A program made the translations under genes and the position numbers. From Burkholderiales bacterium (GTDB lineage Bacteria > Pseudomonadota > Gammaproteobacteria > Burkholderiales > Burkholderiaceae_C), in assembly GCA_016223165.1 (NCBI GenBank), contig JACRPO010000009.1, positions 1,488,001 to 1,552,000 on the forward strand: 64,000 nucleotides of DNA. Reading direction: 5' to 3'. The notes beneath the pieces are model-generated. The model had not been told where the DNA came from and made no database searches. It worked only from the letters and a program-made list of their open reading frames with translations. Shown in pieces: positions 21,788 through 32,885 of this stretch. Every line of letters begins with the position of its first letter. The stretch's first letter is position 1.

Positions 21788-22444
21788 TCAGCGTGTCGCC
21801 GGCACCGGACCACCGCGTGCCGGCTGGGCCTCGCAGCGCCCACCCGCGGCGGCGCCGGCCGCGGGCACGCAGCGCACCGGCGGCTGCGGCACGACGGCGC
21901 AATCGGACATCAGCCCCAGCCGCTGGTTGCGCGCCTGGCGTGCGTCCTTGTAGCGTGCGGCCAGCGCCTCGAGCTGGCGCTCGTCGGTCGCGGCCGTCGA
22001 CCATGCGACATAGCCTTCGGGGCCGCCGCAGGGCTTTGCGCCCAGGGGCAGCGCGCGGCACTGGCTGTCGTCGCGGCAGGCCGCGCTGCCGACGAGGCGC
22101 AGTATCTCGCCGCGCAGTTCGACGGTGGTATCCGCTGGCGCCCCGGCACGCGGCGGCGCGGTGCCTGCGGCCGGCCGGCCCTCGGCGGAGGCAGCAGGCA
22201 CCGCACCCGCCGCGACGACTGGTGCGCCTGATGCGCCTGATGCGCCCGATGTCCCCGACACACCTGATGCATCGGGTGCTGATGCGCCCGATGCCCCCGG
22301 CGCCGCGCCACCCGTCACGCCTGCAGCTCGCGGCGCGGAGGCCACGGATGCGGACCCCGGCGCGTCAGGTCCGGCTCCCGAACACGCGCCCAGCCAAAGG
22401 CACCCAGCCAACGCCGCTGCGGCGCGATTCGCAGTCCACTGCAT
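21788..22444 (-). CDS. Hypothetical lipoprotein with Gly/Ala/Ser-rich linker and Cys-containing C-terminal domain
   Basis: LGAC lipobox; GASGASGTSGASGASGA repeats; C-terminal ACRDDSQCRALPLGAKPCGGPEGYVAWSTAATDERQLEALAARY...SDC. Confidence 0.7.
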   Translation of the reverse strand: MQWTANRAAAALAGCLWLGACSGAGPDAPGSASVASAPRAAGVTGGAAPGASGASAPDASGVSGTSGASGASGAPVVAAGAVPAASAEGRPAAGTAPPRAGAPADTTVELRGEILRLVGSAACRDDSQCRALPLGAKPCGGPEGYVAWSTAATDERQLEALAARYKDARQARNQRLGLMSDCAVVPQPPVRCVPAAGAAAGGRCEAQPARGGPVPATR

Positions 22445-22530
22445 AACACCAGTGTATGACCGGCGCTTCAGTCGCCGCCAGCCCTGCTCCTACACTCGCA
22501 AGCCCGCCAACTTCGAGCCCCGCCCCAGCC

Positions 22531-23781
22531 ATGCCGGTCAACCTGCGCGCACCCGAAGCGAAAGAGCTCCACACCGTCGCCGGCCTCAGCATCGGCACCG
22601 CGATGGCCGGCGTGCGCAAGCCCAATCGGCGCGACCTCGTCGTCTTCGTGCTCGAAGAGGGCGCGGCGGCGGCCGGGGTGTTCACGAGCAACCGTTTCTG
22701 CGCCGCGCCCGTGCAGCTGTGCCGCGCGCACCTGGCCGCCGACGGCGAGGGCGGCAGCGCCGTGCGCGCGCTGGTCATCAACACCGGCAACGCCAACGCC
22801 GGCACCGGCGCCGACGGCCTCGCGCGGGCGCGCCGCACCTGCGCGGCGCTGGCCGCGCACCTGAAGCTGCGGCCCGCGCAGGTGCTGCCGTTCTCCACCG
22901 GCGTCATCATGGAAGTGCTGCCGGTCGAGCGCATCGAGGCCGGCCTGCCGCAGGCGCTGGCGGCGCTGCGCCCCGCCGACGGCGCCGCCTGGGCCGAGGC
23001 AGCCGAGGGCATCATGACCACCGACACGTGCCCCAAGGCGGCGTCGCGGCGCATCGTCATCGGTGGCCAGCCGGTGCACGTGAGCGGCATCGCCAAGGGC
23101 GCCGGCATGATCCGCCCCGACATGGCGACGATGCTCGGCTTCGTCGCCACCGATGCCGTCATCGCGCCGCATCTGCTGCAGCCGCTCCTGAAGGAGGCGG
23201 CCGACCGCAGCTTCAACCGCATCAGCATCGACGGCGACATGTCGACGAACGACTCGTTCATCCTCATGGCCACCCAGCGGGCGGGCCACGCGCCCATCAC
23301 TTCGCTCGAAAGCACCGAGGGGCAGGCGCTGCGCGAGGCGGTCGGCGCGGTCGCCGAGCAGCTCGCGCAGGCCATCGTGCGCGACGGCGAAGGTGCCACC
23401 AAGTTCATCACCATCCGCGTGCTGGGCGGGCGCACCGTGGCCGAGTGCCGGCAGGCGGCCTACGCGATCGCGCACTCGCCGCTCGTCAAGACGGCCTTCT
23501 TCGCCAGCGATCCCAACCTCGGGCGCATCCTCGCCGCCGTCGGCTACGCCGGCATCGCCGACCTCGACCAGGATCGCATCGACCTCTTCCTCGACGACGT
23601 GCACGTCGTGCGCGAAGGCGGCCGCCACCCCGAGTACCGCGAGGAGATGGGCCAGCGCGTGATGAAGCAGGCCGAGATCACCATCCGCGTCGACCTGCAC
23701 CGTGGCGGCGCGGCGGCGCTGGTGTGGACCTGCGATCTCTCGCACGACTACGTGAGCATCAACGCCGACTACAGATCTTGA
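22531..23781 (+). CDS. argJ: Bifunctional glutamate N-acetyltransferase / ornithine acetyltransferase ArgJ
   Basis: [21 protein letters not shown] cleavage-site motif; typical ArgJ architecture. Confidence 0.97.
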   Translation: MPVNLRAPEAKELHTVAGLSIGTAMAGVRKPNRRDLVVFVLEEGAAAAGVFTSNRFCAAPVQLCRAHLAADGEGGSAVRALVINTGNANAGTGADGLARARRTCAALAAHLKLRPAQVLPFSTGVIMEVLPVERIEAGLPQALAALRPADGAAWAEAAEGIMTTDTCPKAASRRIVIGGQPVHVSGIAKGAGMIRPDMATMLGFVATDAVIAPHLLQPLLKEAADRSFNRISIDGDMSTNDSFILMATQRAGHAPITSLESTEGQALREAVGAVAEQLAQAIVRDGEGATKFITIRVLGGRTVAECRQAAYAIAHSPLVKTAFFASDPNLGRILAAVGYAGIADLDQDRIDLFLDDVHVVREGGRHPEYREEMGQRVMKQAEITIRVDLHRGGAAALVWTCDLSHDYVSINADYRS

Positions 23782-23829
23782 CTCCTCCGAAGCGACCTTC
23801 GGTCGCCACCCGGCCCGAGGCCGTTGCGG

Positions 23830-25164
23830 ATGCGCCTGGCTGACCGGCTGCGGCTGCCGAGCCTGCCGCCGGGCGACCTCTGGCGCGACGCCAGCTACCG
23901 GCGCCTGTGGAGCTCGATCCTCACGAGTTCGTTCGGCAACCAGGTCATGCTGCTCGCGCTGCCGCTCACCGCGGCGGTGCTGCTGAAGGCCACGCCGACG
24001 CAGATGGGCCTGCTCACGGCCGTCGAGCTGCTGCCCTTCCTGCTCTTCTCGCTGCCCTCGGGCGTGTGGCTCGACCGCGTGCCCAAGCTGCCCGTGTACC
24101 TGTGGGGCGAGCTGCTGGTGGCCATGGTGGCCGCCAGCGTGCCGCTGGCGTGGTGGCTCGGCTGGCTGACGATGGGCTGGCTGTACTTCGTCGGCTTCGT
24201 GCTCGGCACCGTGCACACGGTGGCCGGCAGCGCGGCGCAGATCGTGCTCATGCAGGTGGTGGCGCGCGAGCGCCTCGTGGAGGCGCATGCGAAGAACGCG
24301 CTCGCCTCCTCCGGCGCCGAGGTGGTGGGCCCCGGGCTCGCCGGCCTGCTCGTCAAGCTGTTCGGCGCGCCGGTGACGCTGCTCGTCAACGCCGTGCTGC
24401 TGGTCGGCTCGGCCGCCATCCTCAAGGGCGTGCGCGTGCACGAGCGGCGCGACGGCGCGGTGGCGCCATGGCGCTCATGGCGCGCTTCCCACCTCTGGCG
24501 CGACCTCGTCGCCGGCACGCGCTTCGTCGCCGGCCAGCGCCTGCTCGTGACGCTGGCGGTGCTGATGGGCGTGTGGCAGATGGCGCACTACGCCGCCGTC
24601 ACGGTGCAGATCCTGTTCGCCACGCGCACGCTCGCGCTCTCCGAGCACGAGGTGGGCCTGTGCTACATGGGCGTGGGCGCCGGCACCATCGCCGGCAGCG
24701 TGCTCGGGCGGCGCATCAGCCACCGCATCGGCCCGGGGCCCTGCCTCGTCATGGGCTACGCCATCACCGGCGGCGGCTGGCTGCTCGTCGCCGCCACGCC
24801 GGCCGGGGCCTTCGGCGTGGCCGCGTTCGCGATCATGATGATGATGTTCGCCGGCGGCGCCGTCTTCATCTTCATCAACTTCCTCGCGCTGCGCCAGGCG
24901 GTGACGCCGGCGCCGCTGCTCGGGCGCATGACGAGCACGATGCGCTGGCTGACGCTGCTCGCCGCCGGCCCGGGCGCATTGCTCGGCGGCTGGCTCGGCG
25001 AGCACGTGGGCCTGCGCTCGGCGCTGTACTTCGCAGCCGGCGCCACGCTGTTGCTGGCCGTGGCCGCCTGGCGGCTGCCGCTCATCCGCGAGCTGCGGCA
25101 CCTGCCCCGGCCGGACGAGCCGACCGAGTGGCTCGGGCTCGAGGCCGACGTGCGGCCGGGCTGA
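23830..25164 (+). CDS. MFS transporter
   Basis: Multi-TM, LWRDASYRRLWSSILTSSFGNQVMLLALPLTAAVLL; MFS exporter-like. Confidence 0.85.
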   Translation: MRLADRLRLPSLPPGDLWRDASYRRLWSSILTSSFGNQVMLLALPLTAAVLLKATPTQMGLLTAVELLPFLLFSLPSGVWLDRVPKLPVYLWGELLVAMVAASVPLAWWLGWLTMGWLYFVGFVLGTVHTVAGSAAQIVLMQVVARERLVEAHAKNALASSGAEVVGPGLAGLLVKLFGAPVTLLVNAVLLVGSAAILKGVRVHERRDGAVAPWRSWRASHLWRDLVAGTRFVAGQRLLVTLAVLMGVWQMAHYAAVTVQILFATRTLALSEHEVGLCYMGVGAGTIAGSVLGRRISHRIGPGPCLVMGYAITGGGWLLVAATPAGAFGVAAFAIMMMMFAGGAVFIFINFLALRQAVTPAPLLGRMTSTMRWLTLLAAGPGALLGGWLGEHVGLRSALYFAAGATLLLAVAAWRLPLIRELRHLPRPDEPTEWLGLEADVRPG

Positions 25165-25188
25165 GAGGCTGAAGCCGCGTGTCCGCGG

Positions 25189-28146
25189 TCAGCGCCGCGG
25201 CACCACGAGCGGCGTCGCATCGACGCCGTCCGACAGACTCACCTCGAAGTGCCCACCGGCGGGCAACGTGCGCCAGGCTTCGGCGGCGATGCGCCAGCGC
25301 CCGCCGGTCGCCTCCAGGGCCAGCACGTGCCGCGACCGGCCGACGACGAGCACGAGGCCCGCCCACGGCCTCTCGGCCGCGTCCCACTGCAGCACGAGCG
25401 CGTCGCCTTCCATCGTCAGCTCGGCCCAGGGGCCCGGCGTGGCCGCGGGCGCGGGTGATGCCGGCGATGCAGGTGTTGCGGGCGCTGCTGCCGATGCGCC
25501 TGGCGCGGCCGGCGCCTGCCTCGCCACCGAGCGGTCCTTCGCGGACGCACGCGTGCCCAGCACGCGCTGCTCGCGCTGCACCTCCACGCGCTCGATGCGC
25601 GCGCCGGGGTGCGGCAGGCGCAGCACGAAGTGGCCGATGCCCGGCGCGTGGTCGAGCGCCGTCGCATCGAAGCGCTGCTCGATGACGCGGCCGTCGGCAA
25701 TGACGAGACGCAGCAGGTAGGCACCGTTCGCACCGGCGTCGAGACTCGCGGCGCGCGGCGCGCCGGCGCGCGTGGAGCGCAGCGGCGCGATGTGCACCGG
25801 CCCGGCCGCGTCCACCGTGCCCGAGACGACGAGCCATTCGCCGGCCGGGGCGGCACCCTCGCCCGTCGCTGCGTTCGCCTCGTCCATGGCCGTCGCCGCC
25901 ACGTCCTTGAGCGCCTGCGGCCGCGCCTCGAGGAAGCGCATCACGCCATGCAGGTTGTAGTCCGAGAACCAGCGGCCGCTGCAGTAGCCCATGATGTCCG
26001 ACTGCCCGGCGGGCGAGAGCACGTCGTTGGCCAGCACGTCGAAGAGCGGCGTCGTGCCGAGCGCGCCGTTGGCATAGGGGTAGGCGGTGTCCGCGCCCGA
26101 GACGTTGCCGCAGGGCGCATGCGAGCGGCTGAAGTTGTGACCGAGCTCGTGCACCATCGTGCGCGGCCAGGTGCTGCGCGAGGCGTCCCAGCCGAGCGAA
26201 GCGAGGCTCGGCGAGCGTGATCCGATCGTGTTGACATAGCCGATGCCGGCAATGCCGGCGCTCACCATCGGCCGCACCATGCCGTAGTAGTGATCGTCGG
26301 GCGCCTCGGTGTCGCGCAGCCGCTCGAGCTCCGAGAGCGCCGCCGACCACTGCGCCGATTCGGTGACGCCGGTCGTCACCGAGGTCAGCGTGTAGGGCGC
26401 CCGCAGGCGCACCGTAGTCTCGCCGGCCGGCAGCGGCAGCCGGCGCTGCAGCTCGGCCAGCACGTCGGCCACGGCCGGCATCACCGGCACATTGCCGCCC
26501 GAGACGAGCGGCACGAGCACGATGCGAAGCCCGCCGCCGTCGCCCACGGTCGGCGCCGCCTCGCTGCTGGCGGCCGGCGACGCCGGGTCGCCCGCTTCGA
26601 CGCGCACGCGCAAGCCGGGTTGCACCCAGGCGGCCGGCAGCTCGGCGTTGAACGACTGCGCTTCGTCGTAGCGCATGGCATCGGGCACCGCCGCCGCCGG
26701 CGCGAGCACCGGCAGCGTGGCCGGCCCGCTGAGCGCCACCGCGCCCAGCGTCGTGCCGGCCGCGTCGATGCCCACGGCGCGCACGGCCGGTGCCGGTGTG
26801 GCCGCCGCGGCGGCCACGACATAGGCCCGCACCCAGGTCTCGCGGCCGGCGGCAAGGCGCTGGTAGCGGTCACCGGCGGGCTGCGACATCAGCTGCGCGA
26901 ACTCCACCGCCGCGGCGCGCACGCTGCAGCCGGCCCCCACCACCACCGAGCCGGCACTCACGTCGGCGAGCCCCGGCGCGCGCAGCGTCAACGCGCCACA
27001 GGCCACGCCGGCGGGCACGGTGAAGGTGATCGAGGTCGCGCCCTGCGCCGTGATGGCGGCCGCCGTCGCGCCCACCAGCACGGCGTTCACCTGCGCGAGG
27101 CCGGTGCCGCCGACCGTCACCGCCGCGCCCGCCGCCGGCACGGCGTAGGCCTGCGGCACGACGACGATGGGCTCGAGCACGGTGAGCGAGGTCGCCGACA
27201 GGGCCTGCTCGGCGGCGCCGATCACGGTGACGGGCCCGCTCGTCGCCGCGGCCGGCACCACCGTCGTGAGCGCGGTGCTGCCGGTGCGGCCGGCGATGCC
27301 GGCGGAGGCGCCACCGCCGAAGCGCACTTCGCTCGCGCGGTCGAGGCCGCGGCCGCTGATCGTGAGCGTCTGCCCGCGCGCCAGCGTCGTCGGGCTGAGC
27401 GTGGTGATGGCGAGCGCGGCCAGGACGGTGACCGGCTGCGCCACCGTGCGTGCGGTGCCGGCGCGGTCGACGAGCGTCAGCGTGCCCGAGGCGGCGTTGG
27501 CCGGCACGTCGAGCAGCAGTTGCGTGGCGCTCTGGCCGGCGATGGGCAAGGTGACCGCCGCGAGGCGCGCGCTCGCCACCTGGTCGAGCGCCGTGCCGGT
27601 GAGCGTCAGGCGGCCGCTGCCGGCGATCACGCTCGTCGGTGTCAGCGCGGTGACGGCAGGCGTCGATGGCGTCGGCGCGGGGCTCGGGGTCGGGGCTGGC
27701 GGTGGCGGTGGCGGTGCCGACGCGGGAACGACGAAGTCGGCGCTCGACACGGCAGCGCGGCCGCCGCCGCTGACGCCAATGCGGCCGCTGCCGGCGCCGG
27801 CCGGCACCGTCAACTGCAGTTCGGTCGACGAGACGATGCGGAAGTTGGCTGCCGTGCCGGCGAGCGTGGCCGCGCTCGCCATGTCGAGCGCGGTGCCCCG
27901 CACCGACACCACCGTACCGGCCGCGCCGGTGGCGGGCGTGAAGCCGCCGATCGTGAGCGCGGGCTGCGTCGCCGGCGCGGGCGTCTGCCCGTTGCCGGCT
28001 GCGGCGGGTGCGCCGCCTTCGCCGCCTCCGCACGCGGACAGCGCGAGCACGACGAGGCACAGGGCGAGGCACAGGGCTGACCATGGCCAGGCGCGGACAT
28101 TCTTCGTGGCCCTGGCGAGCGTGGCCTCGCGGTGATGCGACAGCAT
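25189..28146 (-). CDS. Lipoprotein with TIG/IPT-like repeats and metzincin-type zinc protease motif
   Basis: Lipobox LSAC; repeated ITTLSPTTLARGQTLTISGRGLD-type units; HELGHNFSRSH (HExxHxxxxxH) and SDIMGYC Met-turn-like segment. Confidence 0.8.
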   Translation of the reverse strand: MLSHHREATLARATKNVRAWPWSALCLALCLVVLALSACGGGEGGAPAAAGNGQTPAPATQPALTIGGFTPATGAAGTVVSVRGTALDMASAATLAGTAANFRIVSSTELQLTVPAGAGSGRIGVSGGGRAAVSSADFVVPASAPPPPPPAPTPSPAPTPSTPAVTALTPTSVIAGSGRLTLTGTALDQVASARLAAVTLPIAGQSATQLLLDVPANAASGTLTLVDRAGTARTVAQPVTVLAALAITTLSPTTLARGQTLTISGRGLDRASEVRFGGGASAGIAGRTGSTALTTVVPAAATSGPVTVIGAAEQALSATSLTVLEPIVVVPQAYAVPAAGAAVTVGGTGLAQVNAVLVGATAAAITAQGATSITFTVPAGVACGALTLRAPGLADVSAGSVVVGAGCSVRAAAVEFAQLMSQPAGDRYQRLAAGRETWVRAYVVAAAAATPAPAVRAVGIDAAGTTLGAVALSGPATLPVLAPAAAVPDAMRYDEAQSFNAELPAAWVQPGLRVRVEAGDPASPAASSEAAPTVGDGGGLRIVLVPLVSGGNVPVMPAVADVLAELQRRLPLPAGETTVRLRAPYTLTSVTTGVTESAQWSAALSELERLRDTEAPDDHYYGMVRPMVSAGIAGIGYVNTIGSRSPSLASLGWDASRSTWPRTMVHELGHNFSRSHAPCGNVSGADTAYPYANGALGTTPLFDVLANDVLSPAGQSDIMGYCSGRWFSDYNLHGVMRFLEARPQALKDVAATAMDEANAATGEGAAPAGEWLVVSGTVDAAGPVHIAPLRSTRAGAPRAASLDAGANGAYLLRLVIADGRVIEQRFDATALDHAPGIGHFVLRLPHPGARIERVEVQREQRVLGTRASAKDRSVARQAPAAPGASAAAPATPASPASPAPAATPGPWAELTMEGDALVLQWDAAERPWAGLVLVVGRSRHVLALEATGGRWRIAAEAWRTLPAGGHFEVSLSDGVDATPLVVPRR

Positions 28147-28260
28147 GGCCCGCAGTGGACCGCGGTGAGCGCGGGCAGCCTAGGCTCCACGGTGTCAGCG
28201 GCGTAACGCCAACCCCTGGGCGCGGCGGGCGCGGTGACGTTCGGGTACAGATCGGCGCCT

Positions 28261-29202
28261 TCACCGGCGCGCCGATCGCCTTGCCGCGTCGCCGCGCCAG
28301 CGGCTGAGCAGCGTCATCGCCAGGCCGGCGGCGATGATGGCGACGCCGGCCCAGACGATCACCGCGTACCGCTCGCCCAGCACCGCCGCGCCGATGGCCA
28401 CGCCGACGGCGGCGGCGACGGTGCCGATCTGGCTCAGCGTCACCGGGCCGCCGTGACGTTGCAGCCTGAAGAAGAGCACGAACATCACCGGACTTGCCAG
28501 CACCTGCGCCAGCACCGCCCAAGGCACGGCAGCGAGGCGCTCGGCCGCAGCCAGCTCGCCGCCGACCGCCGCCCACGACAGCAAGACGATCGTCGCCGCG
28601 GCATTGCTGCCGACGGCCAGCCACAGCGGATCGGCGTCCTCGGGCCAGTCGAGGCTGCGGTAGACGTTGCCGCAGGCGAGGCTCATCGGGATGAGCAGCG
28701 CCGCGATCACCCAGCCGATCGCCGCTGGCCGCCCCACTTCACCGCGGCCGCTGGCCACCAGCAGCGCGCCGACGAAGCCGACGGCGATGCCGAAGAGCTC
28801 CAGTCGCGCCGGCCGCGACAGCCGCGCCAGCGCCGCCAGCACCACCGTCAGCGCCGGTGAGAGCGTGTAGAACATCGCCGTCAGCCCGCTGCCCAGGTGC
28901 GGGATGGCCGACAGCAGCACCGCATTGGGCAGCGCATACGAGATGACCGCGGTGACGGCGAAGTAGCGCAGGTGGCGCGCGCGCAGCGGCATCGCGGTGC
29001 CGCGCGCCAGCGCGAGCGCGCCCAGCACGACCGCTGCCGAGCCGTTGATGAGCGCGGCCCACAGCACCGCCGGCACGCCGGCCGCCGCTGCCAGCTTGCC
29101 GAGCGGGAAGTTGAGGCCGAGCAGGCCACCGACGGCAGCGAGCAGGAAGGCCGGCGATTCGAGCAGCAAGGCGGGCGAGGGAAGAGTGGCTCGAGCGGGC
29201 AT
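28261..29202 (-). CDS. DMT/EamA family transporter
   Basis: 10-TM pattern, EamA-like sequence; 313 aa. Confidence 0.85.
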   Translation of the reverse strand: MPARATLPSPALLLESPAFLLAAVGGLLGLNFPLGKLAAAAGVPAVLWAALINGSAAVVLGALALARGTAMPLRARHLRYFAVTAVISYALPNAVLLSAIPHLGSGLTAMFYTLSPALTVVLAALARLSRPARLELFGIAVGFVGALLVASGRGEVGRPAAIGWVIAALLIPMSLACGNVYRSLDWPEDADPLWLAVGSNAAATIVLLSWAAVGGELAAAERLAAVPWAVLAQVLASPVMFVLFFRLQRHGGPVTLSQIGTVAAAVGVAIGAAVLGERYAVIVWAGVAIIAAGLAMTLLSRWRGDAARRSARR

Positions 29203-29218
29203 GGCACCCGCGCGCCGC

Positions 29219-29983
29219 TCAGTCGAAGACGCTGCGCGCGTCGGGCGAGAAGCGATCGACGGCGTCGGTGATGAGGCCGTCGATGCCCCCTTCGGGCAGC
29301 GCGAGCAGCCGGCGCGCCTCCGCCGGGTCGTTGACCGTGTAGCAGAGCGCGCGCAGGCCGGCGGCGCGCAGGCGGCCGATGAGGGCCGCGTCCATGACGG
29401 CGTGGTTCGTCACCGCGGCCACGCAGCCGAGCGCCTGCGCGATGTCGAGCCAGCCGTTCCACAGCGTGTCGAGCAGCAGCGCCCGCGGCAGCTCGGGCGC
29501 CGCCTCGCGCGCGCCCTGCAGCGCTTCGGGACGGAACGAGCTGAGCAGCGGCGGCGACGCCACGCCGCTCTTCCACAGCGCGCGGCAGGCCGCGCCCACG
29601 GCAACGCCGGTGGCGTGCTCGGTGCCCGGCGTCGGCTTGATCTCGAGGTCGAGCAGGAAGCCGTTGCGCTGCACGTAGGTGGCGATGGCGGCGAGGCTCG
29701 GCAGCGGCTCGCCGGCGTATCGGCGGTTGAGCCAGCCGCCGGCGTCGAGGCGCGACAGCTCGCTCCACGGCCGCTCGCCAGCCACGCCGCGCTCGGGTGT
29801 CGTGCGATCGAGCGTCGCGTCGTGCAGCAGGAAGGGCACGCCGTCGGCCGAGAGCTTCACGTCGCACTCGAAGGCGCGATAGCCGTGCGAGGCGCCGAGC
29901 CGGAACGCGGCGAGCGTGTTCTCGGGCGCCAGCCTGCCGGCACCGCGGTGCGCGATCCACAACGGATAGGGCCAGGGCGCCAT
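29219..29983 (-). CDS. ugpQ: Glycerophosphodiester phosphodiesterase
   Basis: IAHRGAGRLAPENTLAAFRLGASHGYRAFECDVKLSADGVPFLLHDATLDRTT; downstream of ugpC. Confidence 0.95.
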   Translation of the reverse strand: MAPWPYPLWIAHRGAGRLAPENTLAAFRLGASHGYRAFECDVKLSADGVPFLLHDATLDRTTPERGVAGERPWSELSRLDAGGWLNRRYAGEPLPSLAAIATYVQRNGFLLDLEIKPTPGTEHATGVAVGAACRALWKSGVASPPLLSSFRPEALQGAREAAPELPRALLLDTLWNGWLDIAQALGCVAAVTNHAVMDAALIGRLRAAGLRALCYTVNDPAEARRLLALPEGGIDGLITDAVDRFSPDARSVFD

Positions 29984-30007
29984 CGTCAGCTCACCCGCTC
30001 CGGTGGG

Positions 30008-31072
<1,065 letters not shown>

Positions 31073-31109
31073 GCGTTCCTCGTTCCCTCGTTGCGCGGTC
31101 GCGCCCGTT

Positions 31110-31967
31110 CTACTTCTCGGAGTCGACCAGGCCCTTGACGAACCACTTCTGCATCAGGATCACCACCAGCGCCGGCGGGATCATCGCCAGCATCGCGGTG
31201 GCCATGACGGCGTTCCATTCGGTGGCCGCATCGCCGCCGGTGATCATGCGCTTGATGCCCATCACCACCGGGTACATGTTCTCCTCGGTGGTCATGAGCA
31301 GCGGCCAGAGATACTGGTTCCAGCCGTAGATGAACTGGATGACGAAGAGCGCCGCGATGCTGGTGGAGGACAGCGGCAGCAGCACGTCCTTGAAGAAGCG
31401 CATCGGGCCGGCGCCGTCGATGCGCGCTGCCTCGACCAGCTCGTCGGGCACGGTGAGGAAGAACTGGCGGAACAGGAAGGTCGCCGTGGCGCTGGCGATC
31501 AGCGGCACCGTCAGGCCGGCATAGGTGTTGAGCATGCCGAGGTCGGAGACGACCTTGTAGGTGGGCAGGATGCGCACCTCCACCGGCAGCATCAGGGTCA
31601 CGAAGATCATCCAGAAGACGAGGCTGCGGCCGGGGAAGCGGAAGTAGACCACTGCGAAGGCCGAGAGCAGCGAGATCACGATCTTGCCGATCGAGATGAC
31701 GAGCGCCGAGACGAGGCTCACGAAGAGCATCGGGCCGGCCGGCGGCAGCCTGCCGCCGTAGGCCGTCTCGCCGCCGAAGAGCGCGAGCTTGTAGCTCGCG
31801 ACGATGTTGCTGCCCGGCAGCAGTGACATCGGCACGTTCTGCACGATCTGTTCGGCCGTCTGCGTGCTGGCGACGAAGGTGAGATAGACGGGAAAGGCGA
31901 CCACGAGCACGCCGAGGATCAGCGTCAGGTGCGACAGCACGGTCGCGAGCGGGCGGTTCTCGATCAC
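31110..31967 (-). CDS. ugpE: sn-glycerol-3-phosphate ABC permease
   Basis: MalG-type permease ([25 protein letters not shown]); ugp operon context. Confidence 0.94.
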   Translation of the reverse strand: MIENRPLATVLSHLTLILGVLVVAFPVYLTFVASTQTAEQIVQNVPMSLLPGSNIVASYKLALFGGETAYGGRLPPAGPMLFVSLVSALVISIGKIVISLLSAFAVVYFRFPGRSLVFWMIFVTLMLPVEVRILPTYKVVSDLGMLNTYAGLTVPLIASATATFLFRQFFLTVPDELVEAARIDGAGPMRFFKDVLLPLSSTSIAALFVIQFIYGWNQYLWPLLMTTEENMYPVVMGIKRMITGGDAATEWNAVMATAMLAMIPPALVVILMQKWFVKGLVDSEK

Positions 31968-31985
31968 GTCTTGGCGCCCTTCGCT

Positions 31986-32873
31986 TCAGTAGTGGACGCG
32001 CCGCTCGACATAGCGGAACTGGATCACCGTCAGCGCCACCAGGATGCCCATCAGCACCACCGACTGCGAAGCCGAGCCGCCGAGGTCCAGCGCCTTGAAG
32101 CCGTCGAAGTAGAGCTTGTAGACGAGGATCGCCGTCTCCTTGCCCGGGCCGCCCGAGGTGGCGGCGTCGACGATGGCGAAGGTGTCGATGAAGACGTAGA
32201 TGATGTTGATGACGAGCAGGAAGAAGGTGGTCGGCGTGAGCAGCGGGAACTGCACCGTCCAGAAGCGCCGCCACGGGCCGGCGCCGTCGATGGCGGCGGC
32301 CTCGATGAGGCTCTTCGGAATGCTTTGCAGCCCGGCGAGGAAGAAGAGGAAGTTGTAGGAGATCTGCTTCCACACCGCCGCGAAGACGATGAGGATCATC
32401 GCGTGCGTGCCGTCGAGCAGGTGGTTCCAGTCGAAGCCGAGCGCGCGCAGCCCGTAGCTGACGACGCCGATGGACGGCGCGAACATGAACAGCCACAGCA
32501 CGCCCGCCACCGCCGGCGCCACCGCGTACGGCCAGACGAGCAGCGTCTTGTACAGGCGCGACGCCTTGACGACGCGGTCGGCCATCACCGCCAGCAGCAG
32601 CGACAGCGTGAGCCCCACCGCCGCCACCGCGACCGAGAAGACAGCCGTGGTCTTGAACGAGGCGAGGTAGCTGTCGTCCGCGAGCAGGGCTTCGAAGTTG
32701 TCCAGGCCGACGAACTGCGTGCTGGTGCCGAACGCATCCTGCTGCTGCACGCTGAACCACAGCGCCTGCGCCGCCGGCCAGAAGAAGAAGACGAGGATGA
32801 TGGCCATCTGCGGCGCGATCAGCGCCCAGGGCAGCCACCAGCTCTTGAAGCGGACGCGCTTTTCGACGGCCAA
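31986..32873 (-). CDS. ugpA: sn-glycerol-3-phosphate ABC permease
   Basis: MalF-type permease (EAAAIDGAGPWRRFWTVQFPLLTPT); ugp operon context. Confidence 0.94.
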   Translation of the reverse strand: MAVEKRVRFKSWWLPWALIAPQMAIILVFFFWPAAQALWFSVQQQDAFGTSTQFVGLDNFEALLADDSYLASFKTTAVFSVAVAAVGLTLSLLLAVMADRVVKASRLYKTLLVWPYAVAPAVAGVLWLFMFAPSIGVVSYGLRALGFDWNHLLDGTHAMILIVFAAVWKQISYNFLFFLAGLQSIPKSLIEAAAIDGAGPWRRFWTVQFPLLTPTTFFLLVINIIYVFIDTFAIVDAATSGGPGKETAILVYKLYFDGFKALDLGGSASQSVVLMGILVALTVIQFRYVERRVHY

Positions 32874-32885
32874 GGGCTCGGGTCC

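Noticed and set aside
22468-24441. 657-aa minus-strand ORF across argJ and the MFS gene
   Set aside because: Spurious antisense frame; argJ motifs are clear on plus.
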